Positions 5,001 to 5,950 of a DNA stretch of 5,950 bases are shown here, piece by piece; the first letter of the stretch is position 1; each line of letters opens with the position of its first letter. The stretch is from Spongiibacteraceae bacterium (GTDB taxonomy: Bacteria; Pseudomonadota; Gammaproteobacteria; Pseudomonadales; PIVM01): NCBI GenBank assembly GCA_030618505.1, contig JAUXDF010000218.1, forward strand, positions 1-5,950. The letters are read 5' to 3'. A model generated the notes under the pieces. It worked only from the letters and a program-made list of their open reading frames with translations. It did not search any database and was not told where the DNA came from. Made by a program: the position numbers and the translations under genes.

Positions 5001-5819
5001 ATGCTAATAAAGAGATCGATTCAAACGCTGCTGTTTTACCTGTGTTGTGCCGGGCAGGCGAATGCCTATCAGTCAATATCAGTAGGAGCGCATTACCTTA
5101 AGGGTGAATATGGCGAGCCGGTGGAAACCAAAATGTGGTATCTGCCTGTGACCTTGAAACATCGCTCCAGTAAATGGATGGCACAGCTCACTGTTCCTTA
5201 TTTGAAACTTGATGGCCCTAGTAATGTGGTCGGTGGTATTCGTGAGCCTTTGTCTACTGGTGGAGGTGATGGCGATGCGGTGTCAGAGCAGGGCCTGGGT
5301 GATGTGATTGCAAAGGGGAGCTATAACATTCTTTATAATGCAGAGAAACAGCTGCTGCTTGATGTGCAGGCGCGCTGGAAAATTCCTACTGCTGATGAGG
5401 AAAAAGCGTTGGGAACCGGGCAGGATGATTATAGCCTGCAACTTGATATAGCCAGGCGCTGGAATGAATATAGTGGTTTCGCTTCTCTGGGTTACAAATG
5501 GCGTGGTGATGGCAGTATTAACAGAGAAGTGGAGACACAAGCAGGAACTCGTGAGTTGGTTTCCCAACAGTTGTCACTGGATGATGGTGCGTATGTCTCA
5601 CTGGGAGCAATCTGGCATTATCAGACGATGTCTCAGTTAGGTATGGTTTGGGATTATCGTGAACCTGCAAACAAAGAGAACGCAGCTATTCAGGAAGCCA
5701 TTGTTTATGGTAAATGGCGACTCGATCGCCATTGGAGTGTTATGACTTATTTCGGACGTGGTTTTTCCCTCAATAGCAGTGATGCTACCCTCGGTCTTCA
5801 ATGCGGCTACCGTTTTTAG
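5001..5819 (+). CDS. Predicted outer-membrane beta-barrel protein of the MetA/'transporter' type
   Basis: I chose ATG 5001 (272 residues), not the upstream TTG 4962, because it places a good signal peptide at the N-terminus: basic LIKR (2-5), a hydrophobic stretch around 9-17, and an ANA cleavage site at 20-22, leaving mature Tyr23. No lipobox is present. The mature part alternates short amphipathic strands with polar, glycine-rich loops (for example GGGDGD at 87-92). It holds GLGD (98-101), a WKIPT strand (126-130), GTGQDDYS (138-145) and a LGYKWRGDG segment (163-171), and ends in Tyr-Arg-Phe; a C-terminal Phe is the usual signal for the BAM machinery. This order resembles the family annotated as 'MetA pathway of phenol degradation' or 'transporter', whose substrate is mostly unknown. 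No true Shine-Dalgarno sequence is visible. The gene stands alone, divergent from topB, so context gives no substrate clue. Confidence 0.75.
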   Translation: MLIKRSIQTLLFYLCCAGQANAYQSISVGAHYLKGEYGEPVETKMWYLPVTLKHRSSKWMAQLTVPYLKLDGPSNVVGGIREPLSTGGGDGDAVSEQGLGDVIAKGSYNILYNAEKQLLLDVQARWKIPTADEEKALGTGQDDYSLQLDIARRWNEYSGFASLGYKWRGDGSINREVETQAGTRELVSQQLSLDDGAYVSLGAIWHYQTMSQLGMVWDYREPANKENAAIQEAIVYGKWRLDRHWSVMTYFGRGFSLNSSDATLGLQCGYRF

Positions 5820-5821
5820 TC

Positions 5822-5877
5822 AGAAGGGACAGTCCCTCCCCGCAAAAGCAGGGTGCTGCAAAAGGGGGTTCCCTTCT
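5822..5877 (+). repeat. 56-bp nested inverted-repeat element after the beta-barrel gene; possible terminator
   Basis: Outer arms AGAAGGGA (5822-5829) and TCCCTTCT (5870-5877) are perfectly complementary. Inside, CCCCGC (5838-5843) can pair with GC (5858-5859) plus GGGG (5864-5867) across A-rich bulges, and the tip AGCA-GGG-TGCT (5847-5857) closes the fold. A separate exact palindrome AGGGAC-A-GTCCCT spans 5825-5837. It begins three bases after the stop codon. There is no T run after it, so it may be a dispersed palindromic repeat or an mRNA-stabilising structure and not a standard terminator. Confidence 0.55.
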
Positions 5878-5924
5878 CCCATTAACTGTAGTGTTAAATT
5901 GCCGGATAGCCACCACCACACTAC

Positions 5925-5950
5925 TTGCACAATATATCGAACAAGTTATA
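5925..5950 (+). promoter_or_regulatory. Possible promoter at the window edge, -10 truncated
   Basis: TTGCAC (5925-5930, 4 of 6 to TTGACA) is followed 16 bases later by TATA (5947-5950), cut off by the end of the window. It would drive a gene lying to the right. The preceding stretch contains GTAGTGT (5888-5894) and its complement ACACTAC (5918-5924), a 7-bp inverted repeat ending right at the -35. Only half of the -10 is visible. Confidence 0.25.

Overview
The window reads as chromosomal DNA of a gammaproteobacterium of moderate GC content. The evidence is a PepD-type dipeptidase tail, an Hfq and a topoisomerase III that are all close to enterobacterial and pseudomonad relatives, plus an outer-membrane beta-barrel protein. 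I cannot name the genus; a marine or aquatic lineage is only a guess. There are no tRNA or rRNA genes, CRISPR arrays or transposase genes.

Layout, left to right. The 3' end of pepD (plus strand, cut by the window edge) is followed by a weak terminator hairpin and a probable promoter. Next comes a two-gene unit: a small paired-CBS-domain protein (412-891) whose stop overlaps the TTG start of a divergent sirtuin (888-1727). A gene-free, partly AT-rich stretch of about 450 bases leads to a solitary hfq (2180-2422), which lacks its usual miaA/hflX neighbours and an obvious Shine-Dalgarno sequence but has a tandem A-rich 9-base repeat just upstream. Between hfq and the convergent topB lie a candidate hfq terminator and a 77-bp palindromic repeat with matching CGTCAT/ATGACG ends.

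The minus-strand topB encodes topoisomerase III (start refined to 4721, 657 residues, catalytic Tyr328). Its promoter region holds a near-consensus LexA box (4759-4778) over the predicted -10 element, so topB is probably part of the SOS response here. This is the most interesting observation in the window. Divergent from topB is a plus-strand gene for a secreted beta-barrel protein of the MetA/'transporter' type (5001-5819). It is followed by a highly structured 56-bp inverted-repeat element and, at the window edge, a possible promoter for the next gene.

Working together: the CBS and sirtuin genes look translationally coupled and may link adenylate sensing to NAD-dependent deacylation (inference). 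Hfq (RNA chaperone) and TopB (decatenation and recombination intermediates) are independent units that share a convergent intergenic region. I found no obvious new multi-gene defence or mobile system. The novelty is regulatory: SOS control of topB, and a displaced, unusual hfq.
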